Assembly (NCBI RefSeq): GCF_014840935.1
Contig: NZ_CP062005.1
Location: 2,294,001-2,358,000, forward strand
DNA from: Halomonas sp. YLGW01
Lineage (GTDB): Bacteria > Pseudomonadota > Gammaproteobacteria > Pseudomonadales > Halomonadaceae
Direction: 5' to 3'
Length of the DNA stretch: 64,000 nt
Shown: positions 39,800-47,864 of the stretch, one piece after another
Position numbering within the stretch: the stretch's first letter is position 1
How the letters are laid out: each line of letters opens with the position of its first letter
Program-made: the position numbers and the translations under genes
Notes under the pieces: generated by a model
The model's database searches: none
Seen by the model: the letters and a program-made list of their open reading frames with translations, nothing else
What the model was told of the DNA's origin: nothing

Positions 39800-40219
39800 T
39801 CACCCCAGGCGCCGGGCCAGCCACCAACCCGCCACCATCGCGGCGAGCATCGCCACGAGCGGCAGGCTCACGCCCGAGAGCGAGGCGACCGCCGGGCCCG
39901 GACAGTAGCCGGACAGCCCCCAGCCGATGCCGAACAGGGCCGCGCCGCCGAGCAGCTTCGCGTCCAGGTCGCGGCGGGTCGGCAGCTGGAAGGCGCCGGC
40001 AAACAGCGGCGCGGTGCGGCGCAGCACCCACCGGTAACCGATAAAGGTGGTGACCACGGCGCCGCCGAGCACGAACATCAGTGTCGGGTCCCAGGCGCCG
40101 GCCAGATCGAGGAACCCGATCACGCGACCCGGGTCGGTCATGCCGCCCAGCGCCAACCCCAGGCCAAACAGCAGGCCGGCGAGATAACCCGCGACGGGTT
40201 TCAACATCGCTGTCTTCAT
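39800..40219 (-). CDS. YeeE/YedE-family sulfur transporter, second half
   Basis: The 139-residue membrane protein has four hydrophobic segments and the family motif GYCPGPAVASL (DUF395), where the cysteine is thought to guide thiosulfate or sulfide-like ions. It resembles the PmpA/PmpB half-size transporters found next to persulfide dioxygenases. GGGAGG lies 7 bases before ATG 40219, which overlaps the upstream gene's stop (ATGA). It is last gene of the three-gene sulfur operon. Confidence 0.88.
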   Translation of the reverse strand: MKTAMLKPVAGYLAGLLFGLGLALGGMTDPGRVIGFLDLAGAWDPTLMFVLGGAVVTTFIGYRWVLRRTAPLFAGAFQLPTRRDLDAKLLGGAALFGIGWGLSGYCPGPAVASLSGVSLPLVAMLAAMVAGWWLARRLG

Positions 40220-40674
40220 GCCCCACCTCCCAGCAGATGCCGCACCACATAGACGGTCACGATGCCGGTGACCAGAAAGGTCAGGGTCGCCGCCATCGAG
40301 CGCGGCGAGAGCCGCGACAGGCCGCAGACGCCATGACCGCTGGTGCAGCCGCTGCCGATGCCGGTACCGACCCCCACCAGCAAGCCGGCAATCAGCATCA
40401 GCCCCACGCCGCCGGCGGGGGCGCCGATCACCACTCCCGGCTCCCCGGCGACGTTGCCCAGCCCGCCGAGCGCCATCAAGAGCATCGGCCCGCTGATCAA
40501 CCCCAGCAGGAAGGTCAGGCGCCAAGCGGTGTCGCCCTTGGGTCGCTCCAGCACCAGCGCCGAGAGGATCCCGCTGATGCCGGCGATGCGACCGAGCGTC
40601 GCCATCAGCCACACCGCCGACAGGCCGATCAATACGCCGCCGGCCAGGCCATAGAGGCTCGAACTCCAATCCAA
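40216..40674 (-). CDS. YeeE/YedE-family sulfur transporter, first half
   Basis: The 152-residue membrane protein has about five hydrophobic segments and the DUF395 signature GSGCTSGHGVCGLSRLSPRS, with two cysteines that line the conduction path in structurally known relatives. It should pair with the next gene to form a full YeeE-like channel for a small sulfur species. AAGGAGA is placed 9 bases before the ATG. It follows the persulfide dioxygenase gene by 53 bp. Confidence 0.9.
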   Translation of the reverse strand: MDWSSSLYGLAGGVLIGLSAVWLMATLGRIAGISGILSALVLERPKGDTAWRLTFLLGLISGPMLLMALGGLGNVAGEPGVVIGAPAGGVGLMLIAGLLVGVGTGIGSGCTSGHGVCGLSRLSPRSMAATLTFLVTGIVTVYVVRHLLGGGA

Positions 40675-40727
40675 GGTTGTCTCCTTCGTGATTCAGGTGG
40701 TGGGAGGGCGGTTACTGCCCTCGTGAG

Positions 40728-41594
40728 TCAGAACAGGTCGATCGGCACCTTGAGATAGACCTGGCCGTTGGCCTCGGCCGCCGGCATCGCGCCGGCGCGC
40801 ATATTGACCTGCACCGAGGGCAGGATCAGTCGCGGCATGCCAAGGGTCGCATCACGCTCGGTACGCAGCTTGACGAAGTCCTCCTCGCTCACGCCCTCGT
40901 GGGCGTGAATATTGTGCAGGCGCTGCTCGGTCACCGAGATCTGGTGCTGACGGGTATCGCGGTCGGGGCCCGGATAATCGTGACACAGGAATAACCGCGT
41001 CTCCCCGGGCAAGGCCAGCACCTTCTGAATCGAGCGATAGAGCGTGCGGGCGTTGCCGCCGGGGAAATCGCAGCGGGCAGAACCGTAATCGGGCATGAAG
41101 AGGGTGTCGCCGACGAAGGCGGCATCCCCGATCACATAGGTCAGGCAGGCCGGCGTGTGTCCCGGGGTATGCAGCACACGCCCCTCAAGCTCACCGATGG
41201 CGAAGGTATCGCCTTCCTCGAAGAGGCGGTCGAACTGGCTGCCGTCCCTTGCGAAGTCACTGCCGGCATTGAAGGCCTTGCCGAAGACCTCCTGCACCTC
41301 GGTGATCCGGGCGCCGATGCCGGTCTTCCCGCCCAGGACCTCCTGCAGATAGGGGGCGGCCGAGAGATGGTCGGCGTGGACATGGGTCTCGAGGATCCAC
41401 GCCACCTCCAGGTCGCGCTCGCGAATGAAGGCGACGATGGCGTCGGCGCTCTTCACGTCGGTGCGCCCGGCGGCGTAATCGAAATCCAGCACCGAATCGA
41501 GAATCGCGCAGGCGCGGCTGGCCGGGTCCTGGACCACGTAGCTGAAGGTGTGGGTGGGCTCGTCAAAGAAGGCGGTGACGATCGGGTCTGTCAT
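40728..41594 (-). CDS. MBL-fold persulfide dioxygenase-like protein
   Basis: The 288-residue protein is a metallo-beta-lactamase-fold enzyme related to ETHE1, Blh and the sulfur dioxygenases. It has THVHADHLSAAPYL (His71, His73, Asp75, His76), TPGHTPACLTYVIGD and GDTLFMPDYGSARCDFPGG, the last being characteristic of the persulfide dioxygenase branch. It should oxidise glutathione persulfide to sulfite. GGAGG sits 8 bases before ATG 41594; longer in-frame starts are not needed. It heads an operon with the two YeeE/YedE genes, the same combination as in BigR-controlled operons, but no bigR gene is adjacent. Confidence 0.9.
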   Translation of the reverse strand: MTDPIVTAFFDEPTHTFSYVVQDPASRACAILDSVLDFDYAAGRTDVKSADAIVAFIRERDLEVAWILETHVHADHLSAAPYLQEVLGGKTGIGARITEVQEVFGKAFNAGSDFARDGSQFDRLFEEGDTFAIGELEGRVLHTPGHTPACLTYVIGDAAFVGDTLFMPDYGSARCDFPGGNARTLYRSIQKVLALPGETRLFLCHDYPGPDRDTRQHQISVTEQRLHNIHAHEGVSEEDFVKLRTERDATLGMPRLILPSVQVNMRAGAMPAAEANGQVYLKVPIDLF

Positions 41595-41659
41595 GGCAAA
41601 GACCTCCAACACCGGAGATGGCTGGCATGCATGGCCTGCACCAGCATAACGAAAAAACA

Positions 41660-41690
41660 TTCTAAAGTTAGATGATTATTATCTATAGAA
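41660..41690. promoter_or_regulatory. AT-rich palindrome upstream of the sulfur operon
   Basis: TAGAT-N7-ATCTA (41669-41685) is an exact inverted repeat, flanked by TTCTA (41660-41664) and TAGAA (41686-41690). It lies 75 bp before the dioxygenase start, in a short AT-rich island. It is a good candidate operator for an ArsR-type sulfide or persulfide sensor such as BigR/SqrR, by position and shape only. Confidence 0.5.
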
Positions 41691-41754
41691 AAACAGGCCG
41701 CGAGTCGACTCTGGCCTAGGCTGCCGAGCATCGGAACACGGCGGAACCGGCACG

Positions 41755-43197
41755 CTAGAGTTCGATGCACTGCTGGTAGACGGGAATCTCGGCATCGATG
41801 CCGGTGGTGGCCAGGGCCTGCTGCAAGGCCTTCTGGGCCGTGGGCTCGCCGTGTACCAGGTAGAACCGCGGGTGATCGCGAAAGGCGCCGGCCCAGGCGA
41901 TCAGCTGAGTCTGCCCGGCATGCGCCGAGAAGCCACCGATGGTATGGATGTGCGCCCTCACCTTCAGGTCCTTGCCCAGCACCCTGAGGTGGTCGGCGCC
42001 ATCGACCAACCGCCTGCCATTGGTGCCCGCGGCCTGGAAGCCGACGATGACGACCCGCGTACTGGCATGCTCGATGTTGTAGCGAAAGTGATGAAGGATG
42101 CGGCCGCCGTTGCACATCCCGGCACCGGCGATGATGATCGCCCCGCCCCGGATGCGGTTGATGGCCATGGATTCCTCGACGTTGCGGGTCAGACGCAGCC
42201 CGGGCAGATACTGCTCGGGATCGCCGTGCGCCGCCACGTTGAGCGCGTGCAGGTCCTCGGGATCGAGAGTCGAACGACGGCGTTCGTAGAGTTCGGTGAC
42301 TCGGATCGCCATCGGGCTATCGAGGAAGATGCGCTGCTGGCGTAGCCGGCCCTGGTGATAGAGCATGCTCAGGTGATAGAGAATCTCCTGGGTTCGGCCG
42401 ATGGCGAAGGCGGGAATCAGCACGTTGCCGCCATCCTCGAAGGCCGCCTCGAGGACCTGGGCAAACTCCTCGATGGTCTCCTTGAGCGGCCGGTGATCGC
42501 GGTCGCCATAGGTGCTTTCCATCAACACCAGGTCGGCATCACGCTGGGTCTCCGGATCCTTCATCAGCGCCGAGTCGGGATTGCCGAGATCCCCGGAAAA
42601 CACCAGGCGCCGGGTGCGTCCTCCCGAGGGAATCGCCAGCTCGACGATGGCCGAACCGAGGATATGGCCGGCATCGTGATAGACCAGCTCGACGCCGCCG
42701 GCGAGCGTTGCCGGCTGGCCGAAGTGATGGGTCTGGCACAGCTTGAGGGTGCGCTCGACGTCGTCGATGTCATAGAGCGGCTCGAGGAGCGGCTTGCCGG
42801 CCCGATGCCGCCAGCGGTTCTCCCACTCGACATCCTTGGCCATGATGAAGGCGGAGTCGGCCAGGGTGATCTCGAGCAGCGCCTTGGTGCCCGGTGTACA
42901 GTGAATGGGGCCCCGGTAGCCCTCGCGCACCAGCTTGGGCAGGAGCCCGCAGTGATCCAGGTGGCCGTGTGAGATCACGACTTCATCGAGGGTCTCGGCC
43001 AGGTGGCCGAAGGGCTCGGCATTGACGCGTTCAGCATCCTCACCTCCCTGATGTATGCCGCACTCGAGCAGCAGACGACAGGCAGCCGAGCCCTCGCCTG
43101 GCCCGTCGCCACTGCCTTCCTCATGTCCATCTACTTCGATCAGATAGCGCGAGCCGGTCACCTCACCGACCGCACCCAGAAACGTCAGTGTCGACAT
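41755..43197 (-). CDS. MBL-fold beta-CASP RNA nuclease
   Basis: The 480-residue protein has a metallo-beta-lactamase core with ISHGHLDHCGLLP (His77, His79, Asp81, His82), YHDAGHILGSA, the FSGDLGNPDSAL segment, and beta-CASP motifs (ESTYGDRDH, FAIGRTQEIL, GFSAHAGQ). This is the family of RNA processing exonucleases (RNase J-like, CPSF73-like, YsdA-like). Compared with the family, residues 25-38 form an extra Gly/Glu/Asp-rich loop. Its target in bacteria is not established. It lies between the sulfur operon and gpgS, all leftward; the gap to gpgS is 54 bp, so it could be transcribed with it. Confidence 0.88.
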   Translation of the reverse strand: MSTLTFLGAVGEVTGSRYLIEVDGHEEGSGDGPGEGSAACRLLLECGIHQGGEDAERVNAEPFGHLAETLDEVVISHGHLDHCGLLPKLVREGYRGPIHCTPGTKALLEITLADSAFIMAKDVEWENRWRHRAGKPLLEPLYDIDDVERTLKLCQTHHFGQPATLAGGVELVYHDAGHILGSAIVELAIPSGGRTRRLVFSGDLGNPDSALMKDPETQRDADLVLMESTYGDRDHRPLKETIEEFAQVLEAAFEDGGNVLIPAFAIGRTQEILYHLSMLYHQGRLRQQRIFLDSPMAIRVTELYERRRSTLDPEDLHALNVAAHGDPEQYLPGLRLTRNVEESMAINRIRGGAIIIAGAGMCNGGRILHHFRYNIEHASTRVVIVGFQAAGTNGRRLVDGADHLRVLGKDLKVRAHIHTIGGFSAHAGQTQLIAWAGAFRDHPRFYLVHGEPTAQKALQQALATTGIDAEIPVYQQCIEL

Positions 43198-43251
43198 CAG
43201 GCCTGCCTCCGACTGCTGGGATCATGCCTTCAGCATAGTCGGAGGTTGCCG

Positions 43252-44472
43252 CTAAACCTTGCCCTGATTGTCGAGCTCCACCGCCGCGTGCATGCGCTCG
43301 AGCAGGTCGGGAATCGCCGCCTGTACCCGGTTCCAGCTGGGGATGAAGGGCTTGTCACGGGGGTTGTCGAGGAAGGCCGCGCCGGCCTCCATGATGTTGG
43401 CGGCGAACAGTTCCACCGCCTGCTCCTCGCTGTGCCGGTCGAGCTTCAGGCCATTCATGGTGGCATCGTTGTCGTAGGCCTCGATCAGGTCCAGTGCGAT
43501 GCGGTAGTAGGTCGCCTTGATGGTACGGAAGGTCTCGGCGTGGATCTCGATACCCAGGGTCGCCAGCTTGCGATACAGCGCCTTGGCGATATCCAGGCTC
43601 ATGCGGTTGAGCCCTGTCGAGGCATCCTCGGCAGAGACCGTCTGATGCTTATGGTCGTAGACATCGGCGATGTCCACCTGGCAGAGCTGCTTGGTGGAGT
43701 AGTTGCGATGTACCTCGGAGAGCACGCCGATCTCCAGCCCCCAGTCGCTGGGGATGCGGATGCCGTCGAGCACGTCGGTGCGCATCGAGAACTCCCCGGA
43801 CAGCGGATAGCGGTAGCTGTCGAGGTAGTCGAGATAGGGCAAGGGGCCATAGATCTTCTTGAGCGCCCGGATCAAGGGTGTGACCATCAGCCGCGAGACC
43901 CGGCCATTGAGCTTGCCCTCGGCGATGCGGGAGTAGTAGCCCTTGCAGAACTCGTAGTTGAACTGCGGGTGCGCCACCGGATAGATCAAGCGCGCCAGGA
44001 GGCCGCGATCATAGGTGACGATGTCACAGTCGTGCAGGGCGATCGCCTCGGTGCGGCGCGAGGCCTGGACATAGCCGCCGCAGAACCAGACGTTGCGCCC
44101 CTTGCCGAGCTCCTGGGGCGAGATGCCCTCCTCGGCCAGCTCCGCATCCAGTGCCTTGAGCCTGGGGCCATCGTTCCACAGGATACGATGGTGCTGGGGC
44201 AGCTTGGCGAAGAACTCTCGAGCATGCAGGAACTGCTCCCGGTCGGCCCGGTCCAGCCCGATCACGATCTCGGAAAGATAGGGCACCTTGGCCAGTTCAT
44301 CGACGATATGGGAGAGCGCCGGGCCTTCGAGCTCGGAATAGAGCGAAGGCAGGATCAGCCCCATCGGGCGACGCCGGGAGAAACGCACCAGGTCGGCCTC
44401 CAGGGCCTCCACCGGGCGCCGCATCAGGTTATGGAAGTTGGTGATGATGCCGTTCTGGTAGAAGTCGCTCAT
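43252..44472 (-). CDS. gpgS: Glucosyl-3-phosphoglycerate synthase
   Basis: Transfers glucose from an NDP-glucose donor to 3-phosphoglycerate, giving glucosyl-3-phosphoglycerate, the precursor of the compatible solute glucosylglycerate. The 406-residue cytoplasmic protein matches the GT81 family from the start (ITNFHNLMRRPVEALEADL). It has LPSLYSELEGPALSHI, the metal-binding ALHDCDIVTYDRGLLARLIYP (DxD), and the C-terminal acceptor region. GAGGAG precedes the ATG, and the ATG overlaps the stop of the phosphatase gene (ATGA), so the two are coupled. Confidence 0.93.
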   Translation of the reverse strand: MSDFYQNGIITNFHNLMRRPVEALEADLVRFSRRRPMGLILPSLYSELEGPALSHIVDELAKVPYLSEIVIGLDRADREQFLHAREFFAKLPQHHRILWNDGPRLKALDAELAEEGISPQELGKGRNVWFCGGYVQASRRTEAIALHDCDIVTYDRGLLARLIYPVAHPQFNYEFCKGYYSRIAEGKLNGRVSRLMVTPLIRALKKIYGPLPYLDYLDSYRYPLSGEFSMRTDVLDGIRIPSDWGLEIGVLSEVHRNYSTKQLCQVDIADVYDHKHQTVSAEDASTGLNRMSLDIAKALYRKLATLGIEIHAETFRTIKATYYRIALDLIEAYDNDATMNGLKLDRHSEEQAVELFAANIMEAGAAFLDNPRDKPFIPSWNRVQAAIPDLLERMHAAVELDNQGKV

Positions 44473-45341
44473 CCGCGGCTCTCCTCATCGTTGCTCAGGG
44501 TGGGGAGCTCGTCTCCCCACCAATGGTCGATCCCCTCCGCCCAGCCCGAGGGACCGGCTCGAAGCGCCAGGTATTGATGAGGGTTGGTCAGGCTGATGGT
44601 GTGGCCATGATGGCCCGGGATCAGCACGGCGCGATCCACGGCCTCGAGCAGCGGCACATCATTGGGGCCATCGCCAAGCCCCAGCGTCTCGGGCAGACGG
44701 CCGCGCAGTGCCCGATAGCGCTCCACTAGCCAGCGCACCCCGTCCCCCTTGTCGAGCCGCCCCATGGCATGCCAGAAGCGACCGCCCCTCATCAGGCACA
44801 GGCCGTCCGCCTCCAGGGCCTGACGAAAATCCGCCAGCGCCGCCTCGCTGTCGTCCCAGATCAGGGGTTCGCAGCCCTCCCGCACCCGCGCCAGCCGCGC
44901 CCGATGCTCCGAAAGGCCGGTCAGGGCAATGATGTCATCGATGGGCATCTCACCCATGCCACGAAACCGCACGCCCAGCCGATCACGCAGCACCCCCAGG
45001 CGCGTGCGCAGGAAGCCGATATCGATGCCTGGCGTCTTGATCGCCAGGCCATCGACATGGGTCGGATCGCGATCCAGACGCGCATGCTGCCAGGCCTGTG
45101 GCAGACCAATGACCGCACCATTCTCGGCTATGAAGGGGGTATCTCGAAGCCCCAGTTCCTGACGCAGCGGCATCAGCTCGGCGCGGGTCTTGCTGGTGAC
45201 CGGGATCACCGTCACGCCGACATGGCGCAGACGCTCGAGCCAGGGCGCGGCCGGCTGCCACTCGTAGCTGTCATGATCGAGCAGGGTGCCATCGAGATCG
45301 GTAAAGACCAGGCGGGGCGGTGAGGACGGGACGGAGGACAT
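44469..45341 (-). CDS. Glucosyl-3-phosphoglycerate (MPGP-family) phosphatase
   Basis: The 290-residue protein is a HAD-IIB phosphatase of the mannosyl-3-phosphoglycerate phosphatase family. It has VFTDLDGTLLDHD (nucleophile Asp15, acid Asp17), VTSKTRAEL (motif II) and GDGPNDVPLLE (motif IV). Family members act on mannosyl- and glucosyl-3-phosphoglycerate. Because gpgS follows directly with an ATGA overlap and no mannosyl synthase is present, I infer glucosyl-3-phosphoglycerate as substrate. It is first in the operon, about 36 bases behind a sigma-54-like promoter. Confidence 0.9.
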   Translation of the reverse strand: MSSVPSSPPRLVFTDLDGTLLDHDSYEWQPAAPWLERLRHVGVTVIPVTSKTRAELMPLRQELGLRDTPFIAENGAVIGLPQAWQHARLDRDPTHVDGLAIKTPGIDIGFLRTRLGVLRDRLGVRFRGMGEMPIDDIIALTGLSEHRARLARVREGCEPLIWDDSEAALADFRQALEADGLCLMRGGRFWHAMGRLDKGDGVRWLVERYRALRGRLPETLGLGDGPNDVPLLEAVDRAVLIPGHHGHTISLTNPHQYLALRAGPSGWAEGIDHWWGDELPTLSNDEESRG

Positions 45342-45726
45342 GGACGATACCTGCTGAAGGGCATGATCTTGCCGATATACAAGACCCTAGCACGCGGCGT
45401 GCCAGACGACCGCATCCGGCATGGTCTCTGGTCGCGCAGCGGGCGACGGCGATACAGGCGCCCGCTTCAGGCACCAAGATGAGGCACTCATGCCAGGGCG
45501 TGACGACGCCTTGCACCATCATGTTTCATCGCCCACCGATGCGTCGCCAAGTACCAGAAAAGGAAGGCGTCTGCGATGATAAAAATCCGATCATCACGGC
45601 ATCAACAAGACCGTCAATAAGCCCATCACAAAGAGCAGGGATGCGCCATATTACCGCTGGCCACTGCCCGCTTATTTTCGCTATCATTCGGTATCGTCAA
45701 CCGCCTTCACTGTCGAGAAATAGCGA
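45342..45726. other. 385-bp divergent region, glucosylglycerate operon to gntK
   Basis: The left part holds the sigma-54-like promoter and two possible activator sites for the leftward operon. The right part (45540-45726) is AT-richer and should carry the gntK promoter; a GATGAT / ATCATC dyad sits near 45576-45596. I see no gene in it. Confidence 0.55.
45389..45404 (-). promoter_or_regulatory. Sigma-54-like promoter of the glucosylglycerate operon
   Basis: On the minus strand the sequence TGGCAC-GCCGC-GTGCT matches the -24/-12 consensus TGGCAC-N5-TTGCA with correct spacing and the essential GG and GC present. Transcription would start near 45377, giving a leader of about 36 bases. Two weak NtrC-like dyads lie upstream at 45470-45486 and 45512-45528. 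Confidence 0.55.
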
Positions 45727-46254
45727 ATGAAAAACTCGTCACTTACTCTGCTTGTCATGGGCGTCTCCGGGTCGGGAAAATCTCATATCGGCTGCCGTCT
45801 TGCCGAGGCAATACATGCCGAATTCATCGATGCGGATGATCATCACAGTGAGGCCAGCATCGCCAAGATGGCCAAGGGCGAGCCGCTGACCGACAGCGAC
45901 CGGCAGGACTGGCTGCTGACGCTTGCCGACCTGTACCGCGACTACCAGCAACAAGGCAAGGATGTGGTGATCGGCTGCTCGGCGCTCAAGCACCGCTATC
46001 GCGATGTCCTGCGACAGGGTGCGCCCGAACTGAAGATCCTCTATCTCGACGGTTCCCGAGAGGTCTTGCTTGAGCGTCTGGGCGGACGCACTGGCCACTT
46101 CTTCGCCGGCGAGCACATGCTGGACAGCCAGTTGGCTGATCTTGAAGTACCGGAAGATACGGAAGCCATCCGACTGAATATTCGTCAGTCACCCGATATC
46201 ATCGTGGATAAATTCCTGAAGAAAATCGGCATTAAAGCCGACAAACATCAGTAG
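45727..46254 (+). CDS. gntK: Gluconokinase
   Basis: Phosphorylates gluconate to 6-phosphogluconate, feeding the Entner-Doudoroff or pentose phosphate path. The 175-residue protein has the P-loop MGVSGSGKSHIG (11-22), FIDADDHHSEASIAKMAKGEPLTD, and the IGCSALKHRYRDVLR lid region of the gluconokinase family. Its codon use is somewhat less GC-biased than neighbours. Only a weak GAGA site precedes the ATG. It converges with the TRAP operon on the opposite strand, whose predicted substrate is a sugar acid, so the two may form one functional unit. Confidence 0.94.
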   Translation: MKNSSLTLLVMGVSGSGKSHIGCRLAEAIHAEFIDADDHHSEASIAKMAKGEPLTDSDRQDWLLTLADLYRDYQQQGKDVVIGCSALKHRYRDVLRQGAPELKILYLDGSREVLLERLGGRTGHFFAGEHMLDSQLADLEVPEDTEAIRLNIRQSPDIIVDKFLKKIGIKADKHQ

Positions 46255-46267
46255 GGAATTCCTGAGA

Positions 46268-46288
46268 ATGCGCCAACATATGGCGCAT
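46268..46288 (+). other. Short hairpin after gntK
   Basis: ATGCGCCA and TGGCGCAT pair around a 5-base loop 13 bases after the gntK stop. A C-rich tract, not T, follows, so this is not a standard intrinsic terminator. Confidence 0.4.
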
Positions 46289-46505
46289 ACCCTCCCTCCC
46301 CCACAACCCCTTATCACTTATCATCACGCCTTTCAGTTTCCTTTCCATCTCAGCGCCATGGCCGCCTCATATGCCGTCAATGAGTCGAATAATTCCCAGA
46401 GAGCTACTGAGCACTTCGTTACCCTACCTGGCTCCCTCAAGGGGTGTGCCATTCCTTCCATTACATACGAGACCCGCCTCGACTCGGTGCGCCTGAACGA
46501 CAAAC

Positions 46506-46530
46506 GCCCCGACCACCAGGTGGCCGGGGC
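46506..46530 (-). terminator. Terminator of the TRAP operon
   Basis: On the minus strand, GCCCCGGCCACC pairs with GGTGGTCGGGGC (one G-U pair), followed by GTTTGTC. It lies 33 bases past the dctM stop. Confidence 0.75.
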
Positions 46531-46562
46531 ATCCGCTCAGGCAGAGCCCATCCTGTCATGCA

Positions 46563-47864
46563 TCAGACCAGCCACATGGCCAGGTCGGGGAAGAACAGCA
46601 AGGCGAACAGCACGCAGAGCTGAATGGCAATGAACGGCAGCAGCGACACGAAGATGTCCTTGAGGCTGATACCGGCCGGCGCCACCCCCTTCAGGTAGAA
46701 GGCGGCCGGCCCGAACGGCGGTGACAGGAAGGAGACCTGCATGTTGACCGCGAACAGGATACCGAACCAGATCGGGCTGTAGCCCAGTTGCACGACGATC
46801 GGCACGAAGATCGGCAGGGCCAGCATCGCGACCCCGATCCAGTCGAGGAACATGCCCAGTACCAGCAGGATCGCCATCATCACCAGCAGAATCACGATCG
46901 GCTCCACCTCCATGCCGAGGATCATCTGCGAGATGAAGCGGTTGCCGCCCATCAGGTTGTAGACCCCGACCAGTGCCGCGGCGCCGATCCCGATCCAGAT
47001 GATCATGCCGCAGGTGGTCATGGTCTGACCGAGGCTTGCGTGCAGCGTCTTGAAGGAGAACTCGCCGCGCAGCACGATCGCCAGCAGCACCCCGAACACC
47101 CCCATCGCCGCGGCTTCGGTCACCGAGGCCACGCCGCCGTAGATGGTGCCCAGCACCATGAAGGCGATCAGCCCCGGCACCATGATGGCCCTGAGCGCCT
47201 GCCAGCGGGAGGAAAAGCCGTCTTCACGATCGGCATCGGTCATCGGTGGGCCCATACTCGGATTGCGCAGGCAGCGCACCAGCACATAGGCGATATAGGA
47301 GCCCATCAGGATCACCGCCGGCGTGATGGCCGCGGTGAACAGGTCGGCGATCGACACGCTGGCGATCAGGCCATAGATGATCAGCACGATCGAAGGCGGC
47401 ATCATGGTGCCCAGCGCCCCGCCGGCGCAGACCACACCGATCGACAGATGCTTGTCATAGCCCAGACGCAGCATCTGCGGCAAGGCCAGGATGCCCAGCA
47501 GCACGATCTCGCCGCCGATGATGCCGGACAGCGCGGCCAGGAAGAAGGCCACCACGATGGTCTGCACGGCGACCCCGCCGGGCAGCCGGCCGGCGAAGAC
47601 CCGCATGGCGTTGAACAGATCCTTGGCAATGCCGGATCGATCCAGCAACGAGGCCATCAGCACGAACATCGGCACCGCCACCAGCGAATATTCGGTGACG
47701 AAGCCAAATACCCGACTGGTGACCAGCGGCAAGGCATTGCCCCCGAACCAGCCGAAGGTGAAGACCAACGCCACCAGGCCGGTGATGAAGGCCAGCGGCA
47801 GGCCGGTCACCAGCAGCGCGAAGATGGCTCCGACCAGCAAGAGTGTTCCGTCGGCGATATCCAT
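46563..47864 (-). CDS. dctM: TRAP transporter large permease
   Basis: The 433-residue inner-membrane protein has about 12 hydrophobic segments and DctM-family motifs: SGSATANVAAVG-like regions are replaced by AGGALGTMMPPSIVLIIYG, with LSGIIGGEIVLLG and the C-terminal AVNMQVSFLSPPFGPAAFYLKG. It is the sodium-coupled translocating subunit of a tripartite transporter. The ATG overlaps the dctQ stop by one base (TAATG). Substrate is not deducible from this subunit. Confidence 0.95.
   Translation of the reverse strand: MDIADGTLLLVGAIFALLVTGLPLAFITGLVALVFTFGWFGGNALPLVTSRVFGFVTEYSLVAVPMFVLMASLLDRSGIAKDLFNAMRVFAGRLPGGVAVQTIVVAFFLAALSGIIGGEIVLLGILALPQMLRLGYDKHLSIGVVCAGGALGTMMPPSIVLIIYGLIASVSIADLFTAAITPAVILMGSYIAYVLVRCLRNPSMGPPMTDADREDGFSSRWQALRAIMVPGLIAFMVLGTIYGGVASVTEAAAMGVFGVLLAIVLRGEFSFKTLHASLGQTMTTCGMIIWIGIGAAALVGVYNLMGGNRFISQMILGMEVEPIVILLVMMAILLVLGMFLDWIGVAMLALPIFVPIVVQLGYSPIWFGILFAVNMQVSFLSPPFGPAAFYLKGVAPAGISLKDIFVSLLPFIAIQLCVLFALLFFPDLAMWLV

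Larger units (their letters stand above)
46255..46562. other. 308-bp convergent intergenic region, gntK to dctM
   Basis: It contains the short gntK hairpin and the strong leftward terminator of the TRAP operon. The sequence between (46290-46500) is AT-richer than average and has no convincing gene. Confidence 0.55.

Noticed and set aside
37934-45341. A defence island or mobile element between nrdR and gntK
   Set aside because: No integrase, transposase, nuclease-helicase pairs or flanking repeats; base composition matches the rest. The genes fit osmolyte and sulfur metabolism.
44469-45341. Mannosylglycerate synthesis
   Set aside because: The phosphatase family covers both sugars, but the coupled synthase is GpgS (glucosyl), and no mannosyl-3-phosphoglycerate synthase is present.
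46268-46633. Open frame of 121 codons after gntK on the plus strand
   Set aside because: It starts in the gntK hairpin, has no ribosome binding site, crosses the TRAP terminator and ends inside dctM on the other strand.
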